This document shows, piece after piece, positions 47,131-58,199 of a DNA stretch of 64,000 bases. Position 1 is the stretch's first letter. Each line of letters begins with the position of its first letter. Position numbers and translations under genes: made by a program. The notes below the pieces were generated by a model, which searched no databases, was not told where the DNA came from, and saw only the letters and a list, made by a program, of their open reading frames with translations. Source of the DNA: Oscarella lobularis (Eukaryota; Porifera; Homoscleromorpha; Homosclerophorida; Oscarellidae); the NCBI RefSeq assembly GCF_947507565.1, contig NC_089183.1, forward strand, positions 2,108,001 to 2,172,000. The letters are read 5' to 3'.

Positions 47131-48694
47131 ATCCAGGCAATGTTGCGTTTGGAGGTGGCGTGACGGCATGCGCAGAGCCGGGCCTATCATCTACGGCAGA
47201 TCACTTTTAGATGCCTTTATTTCTGGCTATTGTACAACTACTCTAGCCTCTCTGTCGGCTTGACTCGAGCCAGCCGAGAGATGCCTCTGACCGACATGGG
47301 GACCCCAGTGAAGTCAATCTCCATTGATTTCGTCAACGACGGAAAAACGACAGGAGATATAACCGAGTCCTACACTGTACCTGTCGTAGAATTTGCCTCA
47401 ATCCTGACGAGATGCGAGAAGCAAATCATGGAGCAGCTTCGAAGATACACACGTACGGTCGACTAAATTTCTGCGGTTAGGTGATGACACACGTGGAAGA
47501 AATCTTTCAACGTGAGGATGAGCGTCGAGAAGAGTTCCCACCGTTGAAAAGCCAACATTCTCAGGATAATCGTTTTCCAGTCTGGCTCTCTTAGTAGTTT
47601 CATGCATAGCTGGGGTCTTACATCTACGGCAGGTCACTTTTAGGCACCCTTATTTTTTAAGTGTTTCCAGCGTCCGAAGCGTAAGAGGCATCTTGGAGCT
47701 TCGGTTCGCTTAGGAAGGAGGTGGGTTCGTCATTTAATTACGTATAATTTACCATCAAACTCCTTCATTTTAACTGCAACGTTACCCATCAGAAGAAGAA
47801 GCATTCTAGGGCTATCAGGCCTTGTATGTTTCTGGTGAAGTTGTGGTGGAAGGGTCGTGGTTGGATTGGAAAGGGATTCTGAAGGCGCGTTTCCAAAAGT
47901 AAACTCATCATATTCGTACTCAATTTTGTACGCCGGTCTAAACGCTTGAAGGTGAGTGACCGTAAGAAAAAACGCAACAATGTATTTAAGCTGAACCGTA
48001 TGCAAGGTATATGGTGCTAAGTGGTCTCATGGGGCCCATAGAAGCTAGGCTAGTTTTTGCTAACGAAAGAGGAAGAGGAGCAGGAGGACGTGTAGACGTT
48101 CCTGTTTACTGCTATTTGATGTCTCTTTTGGGAAGGAGGAAAGTTATTCGTAGCCGTTCTATTCGCGCTGTTTATTCAACGTGTTCACGTGCTCGATCAA
48201 CGAACTGCTGGATTGATTATTATCAGAATCGTAATCGCTTATTTCTACGAGTACGGTGAGCAGGTGGGGAGCGAGCCTTTGAGCGTGATCTGTATCGCTA
48301 TATTTTTTTTTCGGCCCCTGCATGATGACTCTGTATAAGGAATGAAAATGTTTTAGAGAGTCCAAAGAAGTTAGCCTATAGTTAATAGTTGTGGTGTAGG
48401 CGGTGTAGACATCATACACTGTGGGCAATGGGCTGTAAACACTGCCGTAATTAATTACACTTACTGAAACGATTCTTCTCTCATAGGAGATGGTGCTCTG
48501 TTCACGTTTCGAATCCCCAAGAGCCAAAAAGTAGTATGGTGGTATATCTACTGCACTTAATTGCCCAACAACCTACTGTAGTTTCGTTTTAGCACCTCTA
48601 ACCGTAGATAGCATGAAGAATAGAGTACGTATTGACTTGTACGTGCTTTAGGTCTAGAGAATAGGCATCGGACTATCTTGAAGTCTGCATGTGC
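47131..48694. other. Stretch without a supported gene
   Basis: Open frames occur on both strands, for example 47230-47466 (+) and 48527-48159 (-), but none has a recognised domain, a convincing start and splice sites together. The minus frame at 48005-47730 begins with a hydrophobic stretch but lacks an in-frame ATG. Confidence 0.35.
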
Positions 48695-49115
48695 TCTATC
48701 CCTTCGACAAGAATCAGGAAAAAAAGGTGCATCTATTCTTTACGAGAATCCAACTGACTTTTATTTGTAGGCGTCTGGGTCCTGAGCACGACTCCATTAT
48801 TGAAAAACTGCTCCCGCGGGGTCCCGGGCAAGACCCCGTAAAAAAAACTGCCTCGAAGGGGTCCTGGGCAAGACCCCGTCAAAACTGTCCGTGCATGAAA
48901 ACGCGAGGGGAAACTCTGTGCAATTTTTATTTATTAATTAATTAAATAAAGCGAACGTTCCCTCTCCTTACAAAAACGCGAGCAGTTTTTGATGTCGGGG
49001 TCTTGCTCAGGACCCCGCAGGAGCAGTTTTTTTTATGACGGGGTCTTGCTCAGGACTCCAACTCCTACGTAAAAGAAATTACGACGAGCAGCTTTACCTT
49101 CCGAGGGCTTACCTG
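48695..49115 (-). mobile_element. GGGGTC...GACCCC hairpin element, copy 3 (inverted)
   Basis: Same organisation as 17271-17690 on the opposite strand: hairpin units with AAAAACTGC spacers on both sides of an AT-rich centre (48920-48955). Both outer flanks also match, including a stretch beyond the last hairpin. Confidence 0.8.
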
Positions 49116-49119
49116 CTCA

Positions 49120-49265
49120 TCACCCATAAACGTCGATGGCGCCACGTTTCCGCTGAATGGACGGTCGAGGTAAGATATTCGAGCTGAGCTGCTGGCTCTT
49201 TGATAGCGTTAATCAAAACTGTGTGAGAAAGGACGTTCATGATTGTCCCCAATTCGCCAGTAGAA
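49120..49265 (-). CDS. Duplicated exon, copy 2 (TGELGTIMNVL)
   Basis: Open minus-strand frame TGELGTIMNVLSHTVLINAI, then EPAAQLEYLTSTVHS to a GATGAGCAG|GTAAGC donor. It is homologous to 17130-17270 but without the stop, so it may be a real exon of an unidentified gene whose intron holds the hairpin element. Upstream and downstream exons were not identified. Confidence 0.4.
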
Positions 49266-50209
49266 GAAACGGTCTAATGTAAGCTATACTAAGAAAAAAA
49301 AAACTCAAACAGGAGACCTCCTGAGTACAGAAATCGTTATATATCTAGTACTAGCACATACTGTACTCTGCTGAGTAAACGCTCAAGGAAACGTGCACTT
49401 AATCAGCAAAGTATCCAATAGTCGCCGTATATGCGCGAACGGGTAGGGTGGGTCTTTACCAGGGCGTCTACTCAGCAGAGTATGGTACTTAGTAGTACGA
49501 TTGCATACTAAATGTATTGGATCTACTATTATTCTAAGCCTTCATATCTTCATATACTAGATAATGATGGCCTTTTGTGAGCCATCATGTGATCCCCGAA
49601 CACCCTCAGCACGGTGTCCGATCTCTATTAGTGCCCACAGCATGTGAATTATGGGCATCACATTGCCTAACCACACCTTTATCTGCCCGGAAATATGTCT
49701 ACTTCTGTAAATGGGAATAGGGCACCTGGTGGATATACAGATTTCAGGTGTTTTATTTACATGTATATATCAAAAGAGCGATTCACCTGTCGAGTAAAGG
49801 TGACACAGAGCTACCCTTCCCTGGCCCCTACTCAGGTGCATAATCAGGTGGCACGTTATCAGCTCGCAGTTGGGTTTGCGTGCTGCGAGCTTTGCTCGAA
49901 GCACGACAAACCCAACGTGCTCCTTTACTGTGTTCCTTCAATGAGCGTTTCTAATAAAGCTCCTTGCTTTGTGCCCGTTATGTATTTATCCTTCCTGAAA
50001 AGTTTTAAACACAATCCGGGGTTCCTATCTACTGTGACGTCACCTTTTATGCACATTTTGTTCAAAATACGGGAGAGTATGACATCACAATGGACTGTGA
50101 TGTCATAAAGGCACCTGTGTATGTGATTCGCCTAAGTGCGATTGTGACGTCAGGGTATACCGACAGAACCACACTTGGTTTTTGGGCGATCACGTTTGAG
50201 AGCCCCTCC

Positions 50210-50250
50210 CACCAGGGCGCGCGCGGGCTTCGCCCGCGCGCGCCCTGGTG
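50210..50250. repeat. Perfect GC-rich hairpin, CACCAGGGCGCG family, copy 1
   Basis: CACCAGGGCGCGCGCGGGC and its exact complement are separated by three bases (TTC), giving a 19-bp stem. Neighbouring GATCACG/TTCGGGGAA sequence is shared with the copy inside gene E. It is a likely short foldback element. Confidence 0.9.
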
Positions 50251-50389
50251 TTCGGGGAATACAGCACGCTGTGAAGATGTGCTGTTGATATCTCACAACT
50301 AATTCAAGCAGAGCTACTGAATTCTGATAGTCTTCATCGCAATAAGCGATTGTTTCCTGGACAATGACAATGACATAGGCCGAGAAATT

Positions 50390-51000
50390 CAAAATTTAAT
50401 TTAGAACAAATATTAAAATTATTAACATACCTGATGTGCTCGAGCATAGATGCTTCTGCTGCAATATCACATCGTCTCCACGCAAGTCTCCCTATGTCTC
50501 TATCAGCATATGAAATTTCGTAGACCTTCCAATAACGGCCCAGCTAATCCTATAGAAGAAAGCAACCAACACAATTACAGAAAGAACATCAGAGAAGATA
50601 ACTTGATATATGAGAGCTACTGTAGGTGACACGCATTCATGAAGAAAATCCACATCAACGACCTAAATCCAAATTTCATTATTTTAAATATTTAATTAAA
50701 TCTCCATGCATACTTTCCGGATTATGTAAGCTTTCAAGTCTTTAACGACTCCAAATCCAATGAAATTATCTTCAGCTGCCCGACGTGTCTATCACCTTCA
50801 ACTCGAAATCAACCTTTCCCAAAATTCCTGTGTCAGACGGACGACCTACTCGTAATTTCTCCTCGACTATATATTCGATTGTCTTCCTCCTTCAAAATCT
50901 TCGACAGACGACGTCGCAATAATCTAAATGATAAATCAATTAGGTGAAAATTACAACAGATGTACGTACCTCACGTGAGCAGCGGCTTGCTATATTTTCT
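50390..51000 (-). other. Possible small exons of an unidentified minus-strand gene
   Basis: Between 50550 and 50430 the minus strand reads GRYWKVYEISYADRDIGRLA and WRRCDIAAEASMLEHIR before an ATCAG|GTATGT donor. Around 50930-50860 it reads LRRRLSKILKEEDNRIYSRG after an ATTTAG acceptor. Charged helical composition and splice-like borders suggest coding, but no continuous model could be built. Confidence 0.3.
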
Positions 51001-51149
51001 TCTGACGTCAAAACGCGTCCCTTAGGTACGTTTTTTGCTCACGCAATAGCGCCGGTTTGTTCCTTTTTTCTCGAAACAAAAGCGGAGCGTCATCGCTTTT
51101 CTAAATAAAAAGTATACGAACTCATACAAGCCTTCACATTCTGCACACT

Positions 51150-51395
51150 ACAGGCAATGCACCACAAACCTTGACTCGCTGAGCTTCTTCAGAAAATGGA
51201 ACGACTGCTATCTTGATCGAAGATGTCGTGGCCAAGGAGCTGGTTCCGACGGCGTTTCGGATTAGCCGTCGTTCGCCATTTCGTCTTGGTAGGCTACGCG
51301 CATGCGCACATACGATGACGTAAAGAAAAATTGAAAATCCCTCGATCTCGCGAAATGACGTCACATGTCAACGCACGACAAATGCCTACCAAAAA
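51150..51395. repeat. Conserved 3' flank of the kinase genes, copy 2 (inverted)
   Basis: Inverted match to 36840-37060, immediately downstream of gene E. It contains TGACGTCAT and ATCCGAAACGCCGTCG. Short open frames overlap it, but none is shared by both copies over its length. Confidence 0.75.
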
Positions 51396-51424
51396 TACAA
51401 ATAACAATACAAAAACAAAAATAT

Positions 51425-53110
51425 CTATTGAACGGTGTTAAGTCCTAGACATGAAAGCACGACTTTGTGATCACCTCCATCAAAGAGACCTGTCACAAGT
51501 CGCTTACCAATGAAAACTCCTGGAATGGCTGAAATGCTTTTACTTTCAGCTTTGAGCGTATCAAAGCAGTTTTGCGAAGACGGACGTTTGTTTGGGTCTC
51601 GATCAGTCATTTCAGAAGTGAGCCGAAAGAGACTGGGACGAGTTTCCATAGCACGCAATTGCGCCTGCCTCTCCTGGGGAATCGGACGCTCTCCGGTAAA
51701 TATTTCAATCAATGCTACGCCCAGACTGTACACGTCGCTAGACAACGTGTTGGGAATAGCTGTTCCGTCGTCACGTGGCATTCGCTCCGGAGCGAGATAC
51801 TCGAGACTCACTGGACCGACGGAGAGTGAACTCTCGATGATGTGAGCCGCTCCCAAGTCGCCCACTTTCGCTTTCATGTCTCTCGTCACCAGAACATTTG
51901 ATGGACGAATGTCACCGTGAACGTACGGCTGGGGACGCGTTTGATGAAGATATGCTATTGCTGACGTCACGTCTATTGCAATGGACAGCTGCTCGTAGAA
52001 CGTCAGATAGGAGGAGCCTATCGATGCGCCGGAAGCTGCGCGAGATGCGTTCATGACCTCGCTCACCGATCCCTCGAGCAATTCCATGACCATTTGCAAG
52101 GGGGCGTCCTCTCGCATCACCGCTCCGCAAACGGTTATGATGTGGGGATGGTGAAGTCGACTGCACAAGACAACTTCGCGTTTGAATAGGGCCAAATTGC
52201 GAGTATTTGCGAGGACCTCGTGAAATTTCTTCACAGCTACGCGCATTCCACGCCAAAAGCCAACGCAAACGCCTAAACATCGTTGATAACATAGCAAATA
52301 ATAAACGCTAAATTATATTGATTTACTGGCATATGCTCCCGAGCCGAGATTTTGTTCGGTTATTTGAATTTCATCCGGATTGATGATGAGAACGCCATAA
52401 AATTCGTTTAAACGATTCATCAATTCCTGACGAGATGCTTCAAGAGTTTCACAGCGTCTCAAAGCAGCCGTCTTTTCTTCTCTGATATTAGATTATTTAA
52501 ATAGGAAAGAGGTGTGAACGATGTAAACATCGTACCTTAGTTGACTTTGGGCTTCAGTTGCTGATACCAGTTCTCGTCTAAAATACAGAATAAAGCAGGC
52601 CATCATTATCTAGTCCAAAGGTACGCCATCATGTGATCCCTGCTCCCACCAGGGCGCGCGCGAGCGAAGCCCGCGCCCTGGTGATCGGGGAAATATTCAA
52701 TGACCTGATGGACGCCATTTCTTCTTCAAGACAGCGTCGACTTTGATCAAATTCTTCCCTGCAAAAGCGTCACATAGAATACAATTTGAACGTCTTCACC
52801 TTCTCTTCGACCTCATTCGAGCTGCCCGCTCTTCACAACGACGCTTCTCTTCAACTTCATCCTCCAATCGAGCGCTTTGTTGTTGAAGATTTTGCAACTC
52901 GCGCTGAATTATTTCTATTTGATCTTTTAGAGACGGACGTGCTCTTGCAGTGCACAGCTCTTCGCGTTCTTCGCTTTTGTCCCCCTCGAAACGTGACTCC
53001 CCGCTTTCGCAAAATACAGGTTCTGGAGTGGCTTCTATTTCTTCATCAGAGACCCTTTCATCGCTACATTGCGATTGACTATGCCAGGAGTACGGAGACA
53101 ACTCCGCCAT
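51425..53110 (-). CDS. Coiled coil - non-RD kinase gene E (intact, 465 codons, no kelch part)
   Basis: Five exons: 53110-52812, 52758-52705, 52577-52536, 52481-52327, 52272-51425; GT-AG throughout and phases 2, 2, 2, 1 all match. Exon sizes 54 and 155 nt equal those of gene C exons 7 and 8. ATG 53110 (MAELSPYSW) is preferred over the in-frame ATG at 53194 because it parallels MAEL in gene C. Residues 1-60 are an acidic, serine-rich leader, 60-170 a coiled coil (IEIIQRELQNLQQQSARLED), 171-465 the kinase: NLGSGAYAS loop, VAVK lysine 198, HGDIRPSN (D304), VGDLG (D322), YLAPERMP, DVYSLGV. It has replaced the kelch propeller by a short leader, so input sensing must differ. The 42-nt third exon has no counterpart in gene C. 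The second intron carries a GC hairpin. Confidence 0.9.
52647..52683. repeat. GC-rich hairpin, CACCAGGGCGCG family, copy 2, inside an intron
   Basis: CACCAGGGCGCGCGCGAGC pairs with GCCCGCGCCCTGGTG. It lies in gene E intron 2, which is 127 nt while sister introns are about 50 nt, so insertion of the element explains the extra length. Confidence 0.85.
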
Positions 53111-53218
53111 ATCTAACGCATGCGCTGTTAGAAAACATGGTTGTACAACATTGATTCTTCTTTCTCCCATGTACCCCGCGAAAAATCGATTCATTATTTA
53201 TTTAGGTCGTTTATGCTT

Positions 53219-55356
53219 TTATTTTACTCTAAAAGGGCGTGTGAAGAAATGATTGGGTTTTGCCGCGTCGTTCGCTCTTGCATAGCATCTCGGTCGCCGA
53301 GTCGACGACGCTGCGCGGCGCGTGCTTGCTCTCCAACACTTCGCCCGCGTCAAGTATCGCGCCGCCCGTCTCCATTTGACCGACCACGTGATTCCAAACG
53401 CTTTTGTCATACGGGATTCTCTTTCTTTCTTCGTCGCCGTCGGCGACGGTTGGTTACGCCGGGACGAATCGTCAATTCGTATTCTTCGATGAAATCTAAC
53501 ATTGGTTTGTCCTCTTTGTTGTTTTTCATCCGGGGTTTTCTCGTTGCCAGGGAAACGACAGTTTTCGTCGGCGATTTCGATCGCTTGCGGCGAATTGTCG
53601 TTGCTTTCGTTCCTCTTAACGACGCGTAAACGAAAACGTGGCGTCGATTTCTCGCCGTTGCCAGGCGACGACTTTTCTGCGTTGCTAGGCGACTCCACAC
53701 CGTCGCTAGGCACAGTCTCCTTAGAAACGTCGTCGTCTCTCGCGTTGACGATGTTGTTCTCCGTTATGACGTCATCTTTCGAAACGGAAACGCGTTCTCC
53801 TTTCGTTTTCAACACCAACAACACCGGCGACGGTTTTTTCACTGGTTTGACGTCGTCGACGTCGCGTTTAGAAAGCGTCAATTTCTCGGTTGACGCTTTC
53901 TCTTTAGTCTTCTTCTTCGCTTTCATTGATTTGAATAGCGCGTAGACTTCGCTCCGTTTATCGTGCTCCTTTCGACTGACCATACAACCCAAAAACGCCT
54001 GATGACGCTCACCGAAAGCCTTAGGGGAGAGAGACATAAAGACAAGGAGCTCAGTGTACTAAAGACTTTTCCCCCCTACGTCGAAATCCTTTTCATAGGA
54101 CTCGAGTTCCTCTAGGGCGTCTTCCATGATCTGTTGCTGCGTTTCGAGCGTCTTTTCGAGATTTCGTTGACAGCGCACGGCGTGGAGGCGCTGGTGCGCC
54201 GAACGAAATTCAGGAAATATATGAGTCGTGTGCTCGAAACAAAGCGCCTCTTGATCATAATCACTAGTCACCTACAAGAAGAAAAGAATATAAAGAATAT
54301 ACGATTTTCAGCAGATACACAGCGAACTCACTGCGTAAATGTTTCTGAGATTGAAGTGAATGACGTGAAATTGCGGTGAAGCGTTGACGGCGGCTGCCAC
54401 GACGACGGCGGCGTCCTCGGAGTGACGACCGCGATGCAATACGTTGCCTAGACTCACCAGAGCAACATCCTTGTATTTCCTCCACAGATACGATTAATCT
54501 CATTAATGTATTTGTTTAGTCCTTGGTTCTGGTTCATACCTGGTGAGTATTCCATGCCCTTCTCTAAGCATTCCACAGCAATGCATCCGTTTCCTTTGAT
54601 TCGTCAATAAAAAGCAGCTAAATTATACAAAACTCAAGACGTCCGATTCTAAATCGCTATTTAATTATTTAAATAATTTATAAATGAAGAAGTCTCGCCT
54701 CGTTGAAACCGCTTGCTATTCAATTAGCAAACTCGCTGACGTTCTTCGACTCGGGTGCGGCACTTCGAAGACCCAATTTGGGAGCGTGCGGAAGCAAAGC
54801 GCGTTTGAAAACGCCTTCGAGATGCTCTCCTCGTAAGCGTGAACGAAGAAATCCAGTCAAGAAAGGCGGTTCACGAGACAACAATATATAACCAAGCTGC
54901 TGAGTCGTACTGAAAAATAAATAACAAATAAATGAATAAATCGCCTAATTAGAAGAAACGTGATAAAACTATGCAATAATCCTAGATTTCTCCCGAAGGG
55001 GGTCCGACCTGATTCCTTTGACTTCCAAGGGAAGTACGGTGCTGACGAAGAGGTCGATGTCGTGTCCGGAGACGAGGCACCCGCGATCGTGGCGTCTGTA
55101 CGCTTCCTCGTTCGCCAAATCGTCGTCGTCTTCGTAGAGCTGCTGTTTCGAGTCGATTTGCTTCTTGCGACGTTAAATTGGCCGCTTCTTCCTCGCGTGA
55201 CGCACAACGGCGACGAGATCGTGCGAACGTTTGAGCGTAAACAGCGTTTCGGTCTGCGTAAGCGTTTGTGCGAGTTGCGACGACGCGTTGCGTTTTGCAT
55301 GCGACGATTCTTCGCTTACCTGCTGCCGTATTCGACCGTCGTCGGTCACTCTCCAG
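53219..55356 (-). CDS. TTC17-like: TTC17-like tetratricopeptide protein (several frame breaks)
   Basis: Order on the minus strand matches the N-terminal part of TTC17, a TPR protein linked to actin and cilia: HWRVTDDGRIRQQ with a GT donor (55356-55315), HDLVAVVRHA (near 55215), CLVSGHDIDLFVSTVLPLEV (near 55050), SREPPFLTGF (54880), YKDVALVSLGNVLHRGRHSE (54490-54340) and CFEHTTHIFPEFRSAHQRLH with QRNLEKTLETQQQIMEDALE (54260-54070). The last exon (54037-53219) is long, basic and low-complexity, and its end reads ATEMLCKSERRGKTQSFLH in a different frame from its start. Frames change between pieces, partly by introns and partly without. No C-terminal TPR half of TTC17 follows, so the protein would be short. 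Precise exon borders are not given. Confidence 0.65.
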
Positions 55357-55359
55357 TGC

Positions 55360-56100
55360 ATTGCATGATCACCCGTCTGGAGTCAATCATAGAGCTAGAG
55401 GGCATCGTAGAGAGTATCGTAGCATCGTAGAGTGATGTTGACAAAGTGAGAGTGCGCGTGCGCCATCTCTTTCCGATCGAGCGTTCGCCATGTCTCTGGC
55501 CACAGTTTAGTTCCCGCATCCGTTGTTGGCGCGGCCATCCGACTCCGCAGCGCGGATTACTCATATCGATAGCAGCTTGTATGCAAGACAGACCTGATCG
55601 TGCAAATAAAGTGAGCTGCGGCTGCCTGCTTTCGGGTTGCATGTGTCATTGTGCATGACACGCCGTCTTCTAGTCTTCCTGGATTCGAGACCTTGATTCG
55701 AGTGAACAAGCGCGTCTTAGCTGTCCTTAATTGTGCCACAGAGGCTCCGTGCGTTGACCTAGCTGCATGCATGATAGGAGGGCGTCGACGAGATCGAGTG
55801 TCGTACGTCGTTCCATCATCTTTCAGTGCACACTTGCCTTCTTGCTGTCTCTCGTTTCTTTCTACATTTTTAGACCCGGAAAGAAATCTAGTTCGGAAAG
55901 TGGCTTCATATTTTCCAGTTGAAATAGCCAGTGTGTAGAGCCGAATGAAATACGACGCAACTAAGCTTATATGTTCATCTACAATGAGTGATGTGACGAC
56001 TCGTCGTCTTCAACAGGTGAGCGCATGCAGTGCTCCGTACTCCAAAGAAAAATTCAGCAGTTCACAAAAACAAAATACCATGTTCTACTACTAGTGACGT
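55360..56100. other. Intergenic region
   Basis: CpG-rich sequence between the 5' end of the TTC17-like gene and the tetraspanin-like genes. Overlapping open frames without conserved motifs. No feature recognised. Confidence 0.4.
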
Positions 56101-56149
56101 GTTTTAGTTCACACACAACAATCAGACAGGTTGAACGTATTCTTGATAC

Positions 56150-57280
56150 CATCTCTTAGTCAGGTGTCTCCGATAGAATGCGCTGATGATTCTCTTGAAA
56201 TGCAGAATCTTTTACAATGACGCCACAAAATGTATTAACGTACCAATGTAATACATAAAGCACCCGACAAGCTGTAGCCAAGAATGTATTAAGTGCAAAA
56301 CTCTTAACATCCTTCTCTAGTACTTGTAGGCATCCCTAAAGCCTCGTTCTAGAATTGTATTACGTTGAAAAGGTTCTTTCCATTGTTTTTGCTTTTCCTG
56401 ACGCTACGTGACAGAAGTCTTCATTGCCTACACAGCAGGTTGGCGGTAAACGAGAAAAATTCTTAACATTGAGTTGCAGGCGAGACAGTCCTGGAGTTGC
56501 TGACAGTCCTTTTCCAAAGCTGTTCTCCTGCCAGTCGTAATAAGAATTGATGCCACAGCAATTTTCCTAACCATAGTATGCTTATAGTTTTCGCAATATT
56601 CGTTATCGGCTATTTACCAGTTTCTGGATGTATTCAAGTGCATTAGCTTTTAGGTAATTTGCCTCAGCTGTTAACTTCTGGTCTCCAAACATCTCCATTC
56701 CCTTGTTTAGGGCGCAGGTTAGATTTTCGGTACTCAAGCCCTAAAACGTATTATCATAAAATGCCAAAGAGTTTTCTTGCACAAATACTTTTAAATGAAT
56801 CAGAAGCGGAATCATCACAAGCAAAAAGATTGCTCCGAAACTGACTCCATACATAGTCTAAATTAGGAATGTCATGATAGAGGTAGCGCTAAAAAGTCTT
56901 GTAATATATATTATTTAGTATGAGTATTCTGATGATCTTGAAAAAACGTGTGTGCCCGATCCCCTTCTGGAAATTTGTTTTGCGCAGAAATACATACTCA
57001 GTGGAAACATAATCACCACAGATATCATAAAAGGAACGGTTCAAAGAACATTGCCCACTGCTGCAGAGTTAATTAAACTGCACAACAGGAACGCTTGACC
57101 AGCGAAAAGGGCATAATGTACAGTATCTTAATTAAAGAAGTCAAGCCTTAAAAAGAGAGCATGTCGCTATTTGCTACCGAAACGAGCACTGCCGTCATCC
57201 AAGCTCCTGTCGCAATCTGTATCCAAGAGGATCCTCCGGTTAGAGCTTTTTCCTTCTGCTCAATCTATAGAAAGATAAAA
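56150..57280 (-). CDS. Tetraspanin-like gene 2 (exon model approximate)
   Basis: Minus-strand pieces in tetraspanin order: membrane segments (57240-57150, WIQIATGAWMTAVLVSVA; about 57020, MISVVIMFPLSMYF), a helical part (56735-56625, MFGDQKLTAEANYLKANALE), and the large extracellular loop with the diagnostic NCCGINSYYDWQE (near 56565), PPTCCVGNEDFC (near 56440) and GC at 56340. Paired cysteines of this kind fold the loop. The fourth membrane span is weak in the visible frames. Frame changes between pieces are consistent with introns, but not all borders could be matched. It is tandem with the gene at 58200-59107. Confidence 0.5.
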
Positions 57281-57362
57281 AGAGCACAACCTCACCAGTG
57301 TCGTCATTATAAATAGTTTTTAATTTTACTGCTAGTGGCTTTTGACCAAAGCTTGTTTACAG

Positions 57363-58000
57363 TTAGACTGCAGCTATAGGCATGCTAGTGAATATTTGAA
57401 CCTTGGCCTGTGTCGTTCTATTTTCAACCACATGTAGTAATTCTCCTGATGCTTCCCTAGGTATGTTTTCTTTGATATTAGGTGGGATGATTATTGGTGC
57501 TGGTGGGGGCTCTCGTCCGCAAATAAAGCGTGCTAGTTTTTGAACACCATCGTCTTCTGTGGTCGGGTGCGACGGAATGACAAATAGAGGAAATCGATGC
57601 CAAAACCTCGGCACACTCTCTTCATCTTTTGCATCCAATTGAATAAGAAAGATGCGTGGATTGCCCCTTTAGCTTGTAAAAAGCCTCTTCCGTGTATATT
57701 GTGGCGTACGTTCCTGAAGGCGAACTATATGAGAATTCCAGCACTGTCGTCTGGAACTCGACAAAAGAGGGGTGTGTTCCGATATAGATATAGAAACTTT
57801 AGTGCATATGATGCCAATGAAATTCGCCTTGTGAGACAGACTCTCTGCGTGCATCTGCCAGCTTAGAGGCGGGTCTGCAGCGCGATCTTGATCTAGATCT
57901 ACTTTTACAGTACAGTCAGGCCCCCCACTCTCAGTTCAACAAGCAGCTAGATTGCGCAGGAAAACTTTTTCTGCATGGCGAATGACCTAGATCGCCGAAC
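57363..58000 (-). CDS. Unidentified coding segments between the tetraspanins
   Basis: Minus strand: KIRVYIPSNDEFGDLGHSP (near 57990), VEFQTTVLEFSYSSPSGTYA and TIYTEEAFYKLKG (57775-57680), then after a one-base change NPRIFLIQLDAKDEESVPRF to a stop at 57363. The composition is protein-like and the pieces probably belong together. They could be a separate small gene or extra exons of one tetraspanin. No family recognised. Confidence 0.35.
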
Positions 58001-58199
58001 TCATCGTTGCTCGGAATGTAGACTCGAATTTTCTCTTTGATCTCGCCGCCTTCAACCTTTCTCTTCTTTTTGGCGTGAACCGTTGAACGATGAAGACAGT
58101 ACACTTTACGGGTTTTTCAGTATCTTGCGAAGGCCCAATTGCCGCCGCGAATTCAACAAACCAACAGAACGTGAAAACAAAAACACCTAAACTTGAATG

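Noticed and set aside
48490-48520. tRNA-like B box (TTCGAATCCC)
   Set aside because: No matching A box or acceptor stem within tRNA distance.
49695-50108. 137-codon plus-strand open frame
   Set aside because: Only the start MSTSVNGNRAPGGYTDFR before a CAG|GTGTTT donor looks gene-like; the rest has no domain and no partner exon was found.
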